37,719 bases of DNA. Source: Lachnospiraceae bacterium. GTDB lineage: Bacteria; Bacillota; Clostridia; Lachnospirales; Lachnospiraceae. Shown piece by piece: positions 25,362-34,361 of the stretch. Position numbers and translations under genes: made by a program. Each line of letters opens with the position of its first letter. Within the stretch, counting starts at the first letter, position 1. The notes below the pieces were generated by a model that had not been told where the DNA came from, made no database searches, and was given only the letters and a program-made list of their open reading frames with translations. The stretch is taken from contig JAAVXK010000126.1 in the NCBI GenBank assembly GCA_022790615.1, positions 1 to 37,719 of the forward strand, written 5' to 3'.

Positions 25362-28337
25362 TCAATACTTAAACGTTTTTTTCTTACTCCACTTACTGTA
25401 AACTTTACTACCCTTTACAGATTTATAGGTTCTTACCTGAACATAATACTTCTTTCCCTTTTTCAGTTTGCTTATTGTAGCAGAAAGCTTTGAAGCTTTC
25501 TTAATGGTAACCTTTTTTGAAGCTTTCATATTCTTCTTAAGAGAGTAGCGAATCTGATAACCTTTCACTCCCTTAACCTTTTTTGATAACGTAACTTTTG
25601 CCTTCCTGCCTGCAAGCTTCTTTATGCTTTTTATCGAAGTGTTCTTCAGAACTATTTTTGAAGACGGATTATCGTCTGTCTTTGGCGGCTGAACATTACC
25701 TCCTACATTACTTCCGTTGTTATCCCCGCCTACAGGAGGGTTGGTTATCTGGCCGTTTCCGTTGTCAACAGGTTTCTCCGGCTCGTTAGGGTCCGCAATT
25801 TTAACTTCCGCAGTAACCGAACGGTATTCCTCAAGCAAATCTCTTGCGTCCGTCAGCGTCAGGTTCGGTTCGCCGTCCATATCAAACTGTACGCGGCGCA
25901 CGCCCGTAGTCCTTGCACTATTCCATTTAGGTCCCCTTGCATGGTATACAAACAACAGCTCCCCGTTCGTATCTTTTACAAAACTGCTATGTCCCGTACC
26001 GAACTCGCCTTCCACTGAAAATGAAGATAGTATCGGATAATTGCTCTTAATCCAACTATCAGGATTCAGCAAATCCGCTTCCGCATCGGCTTTAAGAAGA
26101 CCTACCGAATACGTATTATCTACCGAAGCTCCCGAATAGGTCATATATACGGTTCCATCCCTTACCACGACATATCCGCCCTCGTTTACTACTCCGTGGT
26201 TTGACTCCCAGCTATACTGGTCGCCGCCAATCAGTATAGCGTCGCTTGTAAGAATCCACGGCTGTTCCGGGTCGCACGTCGCAATATACATAAGCGCTCC
26301 CCTTCCCCATCCGTTCTTTTCATCCCTGCCTGACCATGCCACATATGACAATCCATTTACTTCAAAATATGTCATGTCAATAGCCATTGCGCGGTTATGA
26401 AAGTATTTTCCGGTGTCATGTTTAACTTCGTGCAGCGGGCCCCAGTCATCCGGATTCGTCGGGTCGTCTCCCTCAAGCTGCATAACATGCGCATAGAAGC
26501 TGAGTGCGAAAAACAAAGTAAGTTTTCCATTTACAATATGAAGTTCCGGAGCCCAGAAAGCGCCCATATCCTTTTTAATTCCCTCTTTATTAAGGTCAAG
26601 GATATTATAAAATTTTACGCCGTCCTCAAAAAGTCCCCGGACAGTGTCCGCTTCGCGGAGATAAAAACCAATATTTCCGTTTGCATCATTCGTAGCGATA
26701 AAGTAATAATGTCCGTTCCAGTAACAGATGTTAGGGTCCGCCCAGTTCTTTGTTAAACTGTCGTATGACTTTATAGTATTGCCGTCCTTATTGTATATAT
26801 ATTCCTCCTCGTCCAAATTACACTTTCCATCCCAGTCCAACGCGCTTCCAAAACCATAGTCATTGCCTGAAAGAACATTTCCCGTAATCGTATATGTACT
26901 TCCAAGCTTTGAAAAATCTACGTTTGAATAATCCCATTCCACTTCTTTTTCACTTGTAGAACCATCCGAATATACGGCCGTAACTTTTGCTTTTTCAATA
27001 TCGGCCCCTGATAATGCCTTTATTTGCGGCACTTTGATATCCGTGTTAACTAACGGCATTAATTTTTTTGTCACATGCTCGCTTGTCTGTGAGCTTACGG
27101 GAATAATATTTCTTGGCACCGCATCCGTTATATCGGTTTCCTTTGAATCAAAGCATAATACATTGCTCTCTTTGGTTTCAATAATGGAATCCTCGTCTAA
27201 TACATCCTTCATTGTGGTTTTATAAAACCTGCCGTCCACATCTTCCCAGTGTATTACGTAATTTCCCGCCGCCGTGTCATATTCGCATGTGGCGTTCTTT
27301 ATGAAATTATCTCCAAGTTTTATGAATCTCGCCCTGCTGTAATGCATCAAATCATCCGTAGTATATACGGCCACCATACCTTTATGGTCTTCATCGTACT
27401 GCAGGTTGGGGTTCTTCTGGTCATTACCCATGTCAAGGTGCTGCGACATAACGGCATACCCCCCGTCCTTTAAGTAAAACAAATACGGATAATCCAACAG
27501 CTTGGTTACAAGGTTATTTGTATCGTCCGTATAATAACCCGTAGCAAACAGCACGCCGCTGTTATAATTGAGCGCCTCGTAATACTCGCCGTCACCACTA
27601 TATGCCAGATGCATGCTGAACGCAAGATTCTCGTCATACTGCTCAAATGAATCGACAATCCTTGTATAACACATGTACTTTGGCGAATCCTTTGGTAATA
27701 TGCGCACGTTAAATGTTCTGGCGGCGGATAAGCCGTTCAGCGTAAAATTGGCCGTCACCTCAGCATTAACCGCTTCGGCTATCTCTGCCGACACAGCCCC
27801 GTCTCCCGATATCAGATCTGTTCCGCTGTAAGATATGCTTCCCGAGCCGTAAGAAACGGGCAGCTTATCTCCGGCCGCAATATAGGATTTGACAATAAAA
27901 TTCTCTTTAAAGCTGTCAAGCTGTCCCGACTGTGACAGAACGGGAACCGTAAAATCTTTCGTCGCACTGTAACCATCCAGAGACACTTGCGCCGTCAAAG
28001 TAACTTTCGCGTCCCGGTCCGCCCAGACTACGGCTCCGTCATCCGATATAATGCCCCGGTCGGAGGACGTCCATGTAATAGCGGCCGTCTTTCCGTGGTC
28101 CCTTATCTGCGTTGGCAGTGAAATACGTCCGTCCTTCATAACAGCTCCGTCCGGAATTACATTGCTCAAATCTACCTTAGGAATAAAGTGCTGCGTTATC
28201 GTCTGTACTACGGCCGCCTCGTCCGCAGCCAGTGCATAACTCCCACGCATGTTTCCAAATTCAGGCACAATGCTGCATGTACATAGTATTGACGCCAGTG
28301 AAACACATAGCATCTTTGCTAAAATTCTCTTTCTCAT
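25362..28337 (-). CDS. Secreted GH43-like glycosidase with Ig-like and FN3-like modules
   Basis: Exported protein of 991 aa. Signal peptide about 1-37; one or two bacterial Ig-like domains (ITWTSSDRGIISDDGAVVW); a partial beta-propeller-like region that repeats GH43-style strands; a Big_4-type segment (VTAVYSDGSTSEKEVEWDYS); then the GH43 five-blade catalytic domain. Candidate acidic residues are Asp in NWADPNICYW, Asp in MAIDMTYFEVNG and Glu in VNEGGYVVVRDG, with the family block FWAPELH. A Pro/Gly/Asn linker leads to a lysine-rich FN3-like end. GH43 enzymes mostly cut arabinosides or xylosides; the exact specificity is not readable. GGAGG precedes the ATG. It probably shares a transcript with the upstream GH43 gene (62-bp gap). 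Confidence 0.83.
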   Translation of the reverse strand: MRKRILAKMLCVSLASILCTCSIVPEFGNMRGSYALAADEAAVVQTITQHFIPKVDLSNVIPDGAVMKDGRISLPTQIRDHGKTAAITWTSSDRGIISDDGAVVWADRDAKVTLTAQVSLDGYSATKDFTVPVLSQSGQLDSFKENFIVKSYIAAGDKLPVSYGSGSISYSGTDLISGDGAVSAEIAEAVNAEVTANFTLNGLSAARTFNVRILPKDSPKYMCYTRIVDSFEQYDENLAFSMHLAYSGDGEYYEALNYNSGVLFATGYYTDDTNNLVTKLLDYPYLFYLKDGGYAVMSQHLDMGNDQKNPNLQYDEDHKGMVAVYTTDDLMHYSRARFIKLGDNFIKNATCEYDTAAGNYVIHWEDVDGRFYKTTMKDVLDEDSIIETKESNVLCFDSKETDITDAVPRNIIPVSSQTSEHVTKKLMPLVNTDIKVPQIKALSGADIEKAKVTAVYSDGSTSEKEVEWDYSNVDFSKLGSTYTITGNVLSGNDYGFGSALDWDGKCNLDEEEYIYNKDGNTIKSYDSLTKNWADPNICYWNGHYYFIATNDANGNIGFYLREADTVRGLFEDGVKFYNILDLNKEGIKKDMGAFWAPELHIVNGKLTLFFALSFYAHVMQLEGDDPTNPDDWGPLHEVKHDTGKYFHNRAMAIDMTYFEVNGLSYVAWSGRDEKNGWGRGALMYIATCDPEQPWILTSDAILIGGDQYSWESNHGVVNEGGYVVVRDGTVYMTYSGASVDNTYSVGLLKADAEADLLNPDSWIKSNYPILSSFSVEGEFGTGHSSFVKDTNGELLFVYHARGPKWNSARTTGVRRVQFDMDGEPNLTLTDARDLLEEYRSVTAEVKIADPNEPEKPVDNGNGQITNPPVGGDNNGSNVGGNVQPPKTDDNPSSKIVLKNTSIKSIKKLAGRKAKVTLSKKVKGVKGYQIRYSLKKNMKASKKVTIKKASKLSATISKLKKGKKYYVQVRTYKSVKGSKVYSKWSKKKTFKY

Positions 28338-28378
28338 AATATCACGCCTCCATATATTAATATTGTTATTATTAAGTG

Positions 28379-28414
28379 CTATATATCCGGTTGTCTGAAT
28401 TACCGGATATATAG
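28379..28414. other. Palindrome across the stop codon of the upstream GH43 gene
   Basis: A 13-bp perfect inverted repeat (28379-28391 with 28402-28414, 10-nt loop) with core TATATCCGG overlaps the stop codon at 28400. There is no U-tract on the minus strand. It may attenuate or process the mRNA between the two GH43 genes. Confidence 0.55.
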
Positions 28415-30979
28415 TGTTATATTTTTAAAGAGCTTTTTATAAGTCTTTAATTTCTTTTTAGGAACTGTAACTTTTAATTTCTTAGACGTTGCCTTAAAAG
28501 CATTTTTCCCAACATTCTTAAGATTCGTCGCCTTAATTGAAATTTTCTTTAGTTTCTTACATTTATAAAAAGCTTTCTTTCCAATTTTGGTAACTTTAAA
28601 AGATTTTCCGTTAATCTTAACCGTTTTAGGAATTGTTACTTTGCTTAAAGTCCTTTTCTTCAATCCTGAAAATGCGACGGTTCCTTTCCCGGAAGCACTG
28701 ACGCTCAAAACGGTGTATTTTGCATTTCCTATTGTCTTCGTATCGCCTGCTTTAATGTTTACCAATTCATTTTTGCTGTTATCCTTGTTATTATCAACAG
28801 GATTATTCACAGGCGGCTTACCGCCATCATTGTTACCCGTATTACTGGCATCCGTCTTGCCGTCCGATACGCGAATCTTAACTGTAACCGTCCTAAGGTT
28901 CGAGGCCAGATACTCCTCCGGACTAAGGTTGCATACAGGAAATCCCTCATAATTGAACACTACATGCTTCGCATACGCATGGCGTCCCGGGTCTACCAGT
29001 CCGTACTTGGCGTCTCCCGTTGCCCCGGGGTAACTGTCATCCCAGTCTCTGGCATGATATATAATAACCGGGTTTCCGTTTTCATCAATTGTAAATGAAT
29101 TATGGCCGGGGCCAAATGTTCCGGTATATTCTCCCTCGCCCTCGGGAAGCAGGCCGCTGTCTCCATGTCCCGTCACCTTGTCGGTACCGTCCGTCAGGCT
29201 GTAATCAGCTTGTTTAACCGTTGTCGTAAGGTCCTGGGTGCTAAGGAGTGGGAACGGATATTTCTCCCAACTGTCCGGATTCATAAAGTCCGAATCAACA
29301 TATGTCCACAACACGCATACGCAGTACATCATATCAATCGTACATCCCGCATATACAATAAAGATTTTATCATCATGAATCAGAACGGAAGACGCCTCCT
29401 GAATCGCCTGTCCCGGCATACCGTTAATACTTCCAAACCCTGCTTTTCCCGCACCGATATTTGTTTCGTACGCCCTGTCAGCGCCAGAAAGGCGTACAAG
29501 TTTGTCCGTTGGATACAGCGGGTTCTCCGGGTCAACTTTGGTAATCCAGAGCTGTGATGATTTTGGAGTGACATAATAACTCTGTCCGTCATACTCAAAA
29601 TATGTCGTATCAAAAGCCCCTACCGGCTGGTTATCCGTAGTGTTATGAATATAACCCGTATATTCCCAGTTATCAGCATTCATCAAATCATCGCCGTTAC
29701 AGGAAAATATACACTGTCTGGTACTTGATTTGCTGTCTCCCGGCTCCGTAACCTGTCCCTGCACTATGATTCTCCATTTTCCCCCGATTTTATGAATTTC
29801 GGGAGCCCAGAACCACCCTGTCACCTTAGTTCCATCTTCTGCCGTCTCATTCCTCCATATCTCGATTTCCTCAGCCTCCGCAATGTCGTTAAGCGTGTCA
29901 GCCTGTCGTATCACAACTGCATCATATGCTCCGCCGCCGCTCGCCGACCTCTCATTCATGTCGGAACCGGTAAAATAATAAACACCCTTTTCCTCATCAT
30001 ATATGGCATACGGATCTGCCCTGTAGAGAGCCAAAGGACTGTTATACTCCGTTGTGGCCCTGACAGTTCCCGTTAGTGTATATTCCCCTGCGGCAAGATT
30101 TTTAAGATTAAGGCCATTCGTATTCCAGTCAATGCCCATGGCAGTTTTAGAGCCATCGCTGTATACAACATCAACCTGATCCGGAAGTACCGCTTCATCC
30201 CCGGACTGTATCTGAATGTCATTGACATCAACAGCAACGCTGTGAAGCTTATCGTATTTTTTGCTTACCCTGTCATATTCCTCCTGCGTAAGTTCAAATA
30301 CAGACGCTTCTTCTCTTGCTGCATAATCCGGAAGAGAGGCACCTGTCAAAGCCTTTTCATACGACGTCTCCAACGGTTCGGAAAAACTATCAAAATCTTC
30401 TGATGTCGTTATATAGGAATTCCCGTCTCCGCCTTCCCAAGAAATATCATAAGATAATGTTCCCTCGTTATACTGAACCGTAGGATTCATGACTGTAATT
30501 CCTTCATTATTAAGCTTTCTAATCCTCTGACTATGAAAATATAGCAAATCATCCGAATAAAATACAATAATCTGGTCAGTCGCATTATCGACTGCGGCTA
30601 TAAGTCCGTACGTTCCATCGGGTCTGCGAAACAGCGACGGTGAGCCAAGCTTCGTGCACCCTGCCGGCGACAATATCGCTTTGTTGTTATTGAGCGCCTT
30701 ATACTCTTTCCCATCTTTCGACAAACCATAATACAATACATCGGTACGATATGTATCCATATATTCTTTTGACGGGTACTGTGCAAACTCCGCACCCAAG
30801 TCCGGCTCATAACGCGCGACATATGTCGCAAGATAACCTCCGTTTTGTTTTTCTGACATGGCGTCAAACTCCTTATTTTCAGCTTTACATAACGATCCCC
30901 CAGTGGCATACGGCGTGGAAGTCAAAAGCAGCGCGCACGCAATTACTGCTGATAATACCTTTCTGTATAGTTTCCTCAT
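28400..30979 (-). CDS. Secreted GH43-like glycosidase with BspA-type LRR C-terminus
   Basis: Exported protein of 859 aa. After a signal peptide comes a GH43-like strand-rich region, a Big_4-type segment (VDVVYSDGSKTAMGIDWNTN), then a GH43 catalytic domain with Asp in YRADPYAIYD, FWAPEIHKIGGKWR, Asp in GAFDTTYFEYDG and Glu in AIQEASSVLIHDDK. The C-terminal ~115 residues are lysine-rich leucine-rich repeats of the BspA type (KVTKIGKKAFYKCKKLKKIS), a module often used for surface or host-cell contact. The ATG at 30979 is preferred over one at 31021: the N-terminus then opens MRKLYRKVLSAVIACALLL, a normal signal peptide. It is divergent from the AraC gene at 31158 and the first of two related glycosidases. 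Confidence 0.82.
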   Translation of the reverse strand: MRKLYRKVLSAVIACALLLTSTPYATGGSLCKAENKEFDAMSEKQNGGYLATYVARYEPDLGAEFAQYPSKEYMDTYRTDVLYYGLSKDGKEYKALNNNKAILSPAGCTKLGSPSLFRRPDGTYGLIAAVDNATDQIIVFYSDDLLYFHSQRIRKLNNEGITVMNPTVQYNEGTLSYDISWEGGDGNSYITTSEDFDSFSEPLETSYEKALTGASLPDYAAREEASVFELTQEEYDRVSKKYDKLHSVAVDVNDIQIQSGDEAVLPDQVDVVYSDGSKTAMGIDWNTNGLNLKNLAAGEYTLTGTVRATTEYNSPLALYRADPYAIYDEEKGVYYFTGSDMNERSASGGGAYDAVVIRQADTLNDIAEAEEIEIWRNETAEDGTKVTGWFWAPEIHKIGGKWRIIVQGQVTEPGDSKSSTRQCIFSCNGDDLMNADNWEYTGYIHNTTDNQPVGAFDTTYFEYDGQSYYVTPKSSQLWITKVDPENPLYPTDKLVRLSGADRAYETNIGAGKAGFGSINGMPGQAIQEASSVLIHDDKIFIVYAGCTIDMMYCVCVLWTYVDSDFMNPDSWEKYPFPLLSTQDLTTTVKQADYSLTDGTDKVTGHGDSGLLPEGEGEYTGTFGPGHNSFTIDENGNPVIIYHARDWDDSYPGATGDAKYGLVDPGRHAYAKHVVFNYEGFPVCNLSPEEYLASNLRTVTVKIRVSDGKTDASNTGNNDGGKPPVNNPVDNNKDNSKNELVNIKAGDTKTIGNAKYTVLSVSASGKGTVAFSGLKKRTLSKVTIPKTVKINGKSFKVTKIGKKAFYKCKKLKKISIKATNLKNVGKNAFKATSKKLKVTVPKKKLKTYKKLFKNITLYIR

Positions 30980-31010
30980 AATGTCCTTTTCCTTTCTGTC
31001 ATACTCTATG

Positions 31011-31101
31011 TTTCCGTTCACGACCCCTGTAATGTCACTTCATCTATATTGTTACTTAAATATATTATAATAATTTGACAATTTCCGTTCAATGATATAA
31101 A
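31011..31101. promoter_or_regulatory. Overlapping divergent promoters with TTTCCGTTCA repeats
   Basis: Minus strand: TTGAAC (31087-31092) and TATAAT (31064-31069), 17 bp apart, reading toward the GH43 pair. Plus strand: TTGACA (31075-31080) and TATAAA (31096-31101), 15 bp apart, reading toward the AraC gene. TTTCCGTTCA occurs at 31011-31020 and 31082-31091. The second copy covers the minus -35 and the plus spacer, so one bound regulator could affect both directions. Confidence 0.6.
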
Positions 31102-31157
31102 TTAATAATTAATTGATATATCTTACACTTTTACTTGAGAAAGAGGACCAGGCTGAT

Positions 31158-31925
31158 ATGTTTGATATAAAATATGTTGTTGTTAGTACTAACGTCACGG
31201 ATTATTTTGAGTGCGATATGAAAAACGGAATTAGTAATAACCTTTTATTAATTCCGGCAAGTCCGGTTGTCATTAAAATAAATGGACGGCTTTATAAACA
31301 TTCCCCATATATTGCTTTATTTTTTCCAAAAGGAACCCCCTACTTTTATGCGCCCGCTTCACTGCCATACAAAGATTACTTTATCCAGTTTACGAGCGAC
31401 AAACCGGTTACGGAAGAATATATGATACCGCCTTCACAACCTATACATTTATGCGACCCCGCGCGGATATTTGATTTGATGCAAATAATTGCGTTTGAAA
31501 ATATTGCAGAAAGCCCCAACCGTGATGAAATATTGAACAATCTTATGAAAACCTTATTTTTAAAAATATGTGAGTCAGGTACGGATAAAAATACGATTCC
31601 GCACTATAACGAGCTTCTCAGTATTAGACATGACATACTGAATTATCCTGAAAGAAACTGGACGCTTGATATGCTGGCAGATAAACTTCATATCAGCCCC
31701 AATTACTTTCATTCGCTATATAGAATGTCGTTTGACAGGACTTTTATGCAGGATGTTATAGAAAGCCGTATACAATACGCCAAATATTTTCTTGCATACA
31801 GCAACCAACCCGTGAATCTAATCGCCTCCAACTGCGGATACAATAACACGGAACATTTCTGTAGACAGTTCAAGAAAACAACGGGGCTTACCCCGCTGCA
31901 GTACAGAAAAAAGAAGATAATGTAA
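31158..31925 (+). CDS. AraC-family transcriptional regulator, second copy
   Basis: The 255-aa regulator has an N-terminal sensor with cupin-like strands (LLLIPASPVVIKINGRLYKH, FFPKGTPYFYAPASLPY) and a C-terminal AraC domain (WTLDMLADKLHISPNYFHSLYR, then IASNCGYNNTEHFCRQFKKT and TGLTPLQYRKK). ATG at 31158 is used; GAGG lies about 12 bases upstream, rather far. A TTG reading from 31113 runs through the leader. It is divergent from, and probably controls, the two GH43 genes. It differs clearly in sequence from the AraC protein at 19757. Confidence 0.88.
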   Translation: MFDIKYVVVSTNVTDYFECDMKNGISNNLLLIPASPVVIKINGRLYKHSPYIALFFPKGTPYFYAPASLPYKDYFIQFTSDKPVTEEYMIPPSQPIHLCDPARIFDLMQIIAFENIAESPNRDEILNNLMKTLFLKICESGTDKNTIPHYNELLSIRHDILNYPERNWTLDMLADKLHISPNYFHSLYRMSFDRTFMQDVIESRIQYAKYFLAYSNQPVNLIASNCGYNNTEHFCRQFKKTTGLTPLQYRKKKIM

Positions 31926-32391
31926 ACATACCCCGGGCCTGCATATATCGGCGTCACATTCACACTCTGTTTTCCTCTTCGCAAGTCCAAAAGCAAGTAT
32001 CATAGTTTCTGCTTCCAAAAGTAATCCACTATCAGCCAAACCGGCAAATAATACGACCTCGGATTGTACTGATCCATCAGATATGTCAACACAAAAATTA
32101 TTTATTATATTATTTTTTATATTACTTTTTACAGATTAGCACACATGTTATTACTTATCAATAAGTTATGCTGATTTTACAGAGTAATAGCTGATAAATA
32201 TAACAAGAAAAAATATCTGTTATTATCTGAAAAGTGTGTTATTATTGCATAATATACTGTATAATACACTCTATACGGTGAAAAGGTAATAAAGTCATGA
32301 ATCATATTTTATGATTGGGTGCTTATTACCGTAAAGATAATGAACAATTATGATGTGAAAATATATGTGAGAATGGAAAGAGATTGTGATT
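31926..32391. other. Non-coding gap with structured leader before UPF0175
   Basis: No convincing gene. From 32090 the DNA is very AT-rich. A -10 box TATAAT is at 32260-32265. Downstream, GGTAATAA(A)G (32285-32294) pairs with CTTATTACC (32322-32330) and encloses AATCAT/ATGATT (32300-32305 with 32311-32316). TACGGT (32274-32279) can instead pair with ACCGTA (32328-32333), so two folds compete for the same 3' arm. A minus-strand reading through 31930-32110 is open but matches nothing I know. Confidence 0.5.
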
Positions 32392-32652
32392 ATGGCTTTA
32401 GTAAATATGGAGATGCCGGAAGAAATGGTTTCATTCGTTATGAAGCCGGGAAGAGAAGAACAACTCAAACGAAACGCAATGATGCTGTACCCTTATGTGC
32501 ATGATGGCGTTATCTCACATGGCAGAGCGGCTGAGATACTTGGCATATTCAAAATGGATTTGATAGTGCTGTATGGAAAACTTGGGCTTCCATATATTGA
32601 GATGACGGACGATGAAATAGAGAAGGAATTAGAAACCGTAATAATTTCATAA
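32392..32652 (+). CDS. UPF0175 family small protein (possible antitoxin-like regulator)
   Basis: The 86-aa protein ends in the UPF0175 pattern GxxxHGRAAEILGIFKMDLIxLYGKLGLPYIEMTDDE, a ribbon-helix-helix/HTH-like DNA-binding fold found in antitoxins that often pair with PIN-domain toxins. No PIN or other toxin gene is adjacent. ATG at 32392 follows GGAAAGAG; an in-frame GTG sits two codons earlier. It starts 60 bp past a two-state leader hairpin, and the ABC transporter ATPase starts 25 bp after its stop, so it may regulate the transporter (inference). Confidence 0.75.
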   Translation: MALVNMEMPEEMVSFVMKPGREEQLKRNAMMLYPYVHDGVISHGRAAEILGIFKMDLIVLYGKLGLPYIEMTDDEIEKELETVIIS

Positions 32653-32677
32653 CTCCAAACGACAGGAGAACTACATA

Positions 32678-33469
32678 ATGATTACAATGGAAAACGTATG
32701 TAAAACATACAAAATAGCAAAAAGAAACGCGGGATTTGCACAGGCATGCAAATCTCTTTTTCGCCGTGAATATGAAACAATCCGCGCGTTAAACGACGTG
32801 TCATTTACCATTGGCGACGGCGAGATGGTCGGTTACATCGGCCCAAACGGGGCGGGTAAAAGTTCCACAATCAAGATATTAAGCGGAATCCTGACACCTG
32901 ACAGCGGAACCGTGCTTGTCGACGGGAGGGTTCCGCAAAAAAACAGAATCGAACACGTAAAGCATATCGGCGTTGTGTTTGGACAGCGCTCGCAGCTTTG
33001 GTGGGACGTCCCGGTTATTGATTCATTTGAATTGTTAAAGGATATATACTCCATACCGGAGTCTGATTACAAGAACAATCTGGAAGAACTGAAAGAACTG
33101 CTTGATTTGTCGGAGCTTCTGCGCTCGCCCGCAAGGCAGCTTTCGCTCGGACAGCGCATGAGATGTGAAATTGCGGCCTCTCTGCTTCACAGTCCGCGCA
33201 TATTATTCTTAGACGAGCCGACTATCGGACTTGACGCAGTATCAAAGCTTGCGGTTCGCGACTTTATTTTGAAACTGAACAAAACTCATGGCACAACCGT
33301 TATTCTCACAACTCACGATATGCAGGACATTGAAGCGCTTACAAGCAGGATCATCCTAATTGGCAAAGGCAGGATTCTCATGGACGGCACCCTCGATGAT
33401 ATCAAAAAAGGAAGTGACAGTAACATTGACGAAACCATCGCGGAGCTGTACCGCACATATGAAATATAA
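32678..33469 (+). CDS. ABC-2 type exporter ATPase (COG4586 type)
   Basis: ATP-binding subunit of 263 aa with Walker A GPNGAGKSS, signature LSLGQRM, Walker B ILFLDEP and switch histidine LTTHD. The block FGQRSQLWWDVPVIDSFELL marks the subgroup that works with two different ABC-2 permeases (COG3694/COG4587), which are the next two genes. An AGGAG site precedes the ATG. The substrate is unknown; relatives are annotated as antibiotic or lipid-linked exporters without proof. Confidence 0.92.
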   Translation: MITMENVCKTYKIAKRNAGFAQACKSLFRREYETIRALNDVSFTIGDGEMVGYIGPNGAGKSSTIKILSGILTPDSGTVLVDGRVPQKNRIEHVKHIGVVFGQRSQLWWDVPVIDSFELLKDIYSIPESDYKNNLEELKELLDLSELLRSPARQLSLGQRMRCEIAASLLHSPRILFLDEPTIGLDAVSKLAVRDFILKLNKTHGTTVILTTHDMQDIEALTSRIILIGKGRILMDGTLDDIKKGSDSNIDETIAELYRTYEI

Positions 33470-33552
33470 TGCCTTGTCCGACTGAAATTGGAAAATTTTT
33501 TTGTTCGTAAATTATGCTTACGAATATTATAAGACATGGAAGGATTCCTGCT

Positions 33553-34356
33553 ATGAAAAAATATTTATCATTTTTCAGATTAAGATTTATAATGGGACTG
33601 CAGTACCGGGCCGCCGCGCTTGCGGGAATCGTCACGCAGTTTGTATGGGGATTTATGGAGATTCTTATGTTCCGCGCTTTTTACAGGGCGGACGCGGCCG
33701 CGTTTCCAATGGAATTTTCGGCGTTGTCGTCATATGTATGGCTACAGCAGGCGTTTCTTGCGCTTTTTGCGGCCTGGATGATGGAAAATGAAATTATGGA
33801 CTCGATAGTGACCGGAAATATCTCGTACGAGCTTTGCAGGCCCATAAGCATATACAACATGTGGTATACAAGAAGTATTGCTAACAGGCTGGCAAGAGCT
33901 TTCCTGCGTTGTTTTCCGATACTGGCGGTAGCCGTATTCATCCCTAAGCCATACGGTATAGCCGCGCCTGCGAGCCTGTTACATTTTCTATTGTTCCTGA
34001 TTACTTTGGTACTCGGGCTTGCCGTGACCGTTTCATTTTGTATGCTTATATATGTGCTGACATTTTTCACGGTATCGGCACAGGGGCTTAGAATCGTGTT
34101 TATGTCGGTCGTTGATTTTTTTACAGGAGGCCTGATTCCACTGCCGTTCTTTCCCGAAAAGATACAAAGGGTTATGGAACTGCTGCCCTTTGCGTCAATG
34201 CAGAACGTCGCGCTTAGAATATATAGCGGCAGCATGAGCGGCTACGAGATGAAAAAAGCGATAATACTGCAGATATTCTGGCTTGTGGCGGTAACAGCCG
34301 TCGGAAAACTGTTATGTCGTATTGCCGAGAAGCGTATTGTTGTGCAGGGAGGTTGA
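33553..34356 (+). CDS. ABC-2 type permease, first subunit
   Basis: The 267-aa membrane protein has about six spans and a positively charged start (MKKYLSFFRLRFIMGLQYR). The GNISYELCRPISIYN loop is typical of the COG4587/COG3694 permeases. ATG at 33553 follows AAGGA by eight bases; a reading from 33514 has no such site. It lies 83 bp after the ATPase gene and 5 bp before the second permease, so the three form one transporter operon. Confidence 0.88.
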   Translation: MKKYLSFFRLRFIMGLQYRAAALAGIVTQFVWGFMEILMFRAFYRADAAAFPMEFSALSSYVWLQQAFLALFAAWMMENEIMDSIVTGNISYELCRPISIYNMWYTRSIANRLARAFLRCFPILAVAVFIPKPYGIAAPASLLHFLLFLITLVLGLAVTVSFCMLIYVLTFFTVSAQGLRIVFMSVVDFFTGGLIPLPFFPEKIQRVMELLPFASMQNVALRIYSGSMSGYEMKKAIILQIFWLVAVTAVGKLLCRIAEKRIVVQGG

Positions 34357-34361
34357 CAGCG

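Noticed and set aside
31818-32119. Minus-strand frame with SGLLLEAETMILAFGLAKRK and a CECDADIC stretch.
   Set aside because: It runs into the AraC gene on the opposite strand and has no ribosome binding site or family I recognise; it could be a gene remnant, but this cannot be supported.
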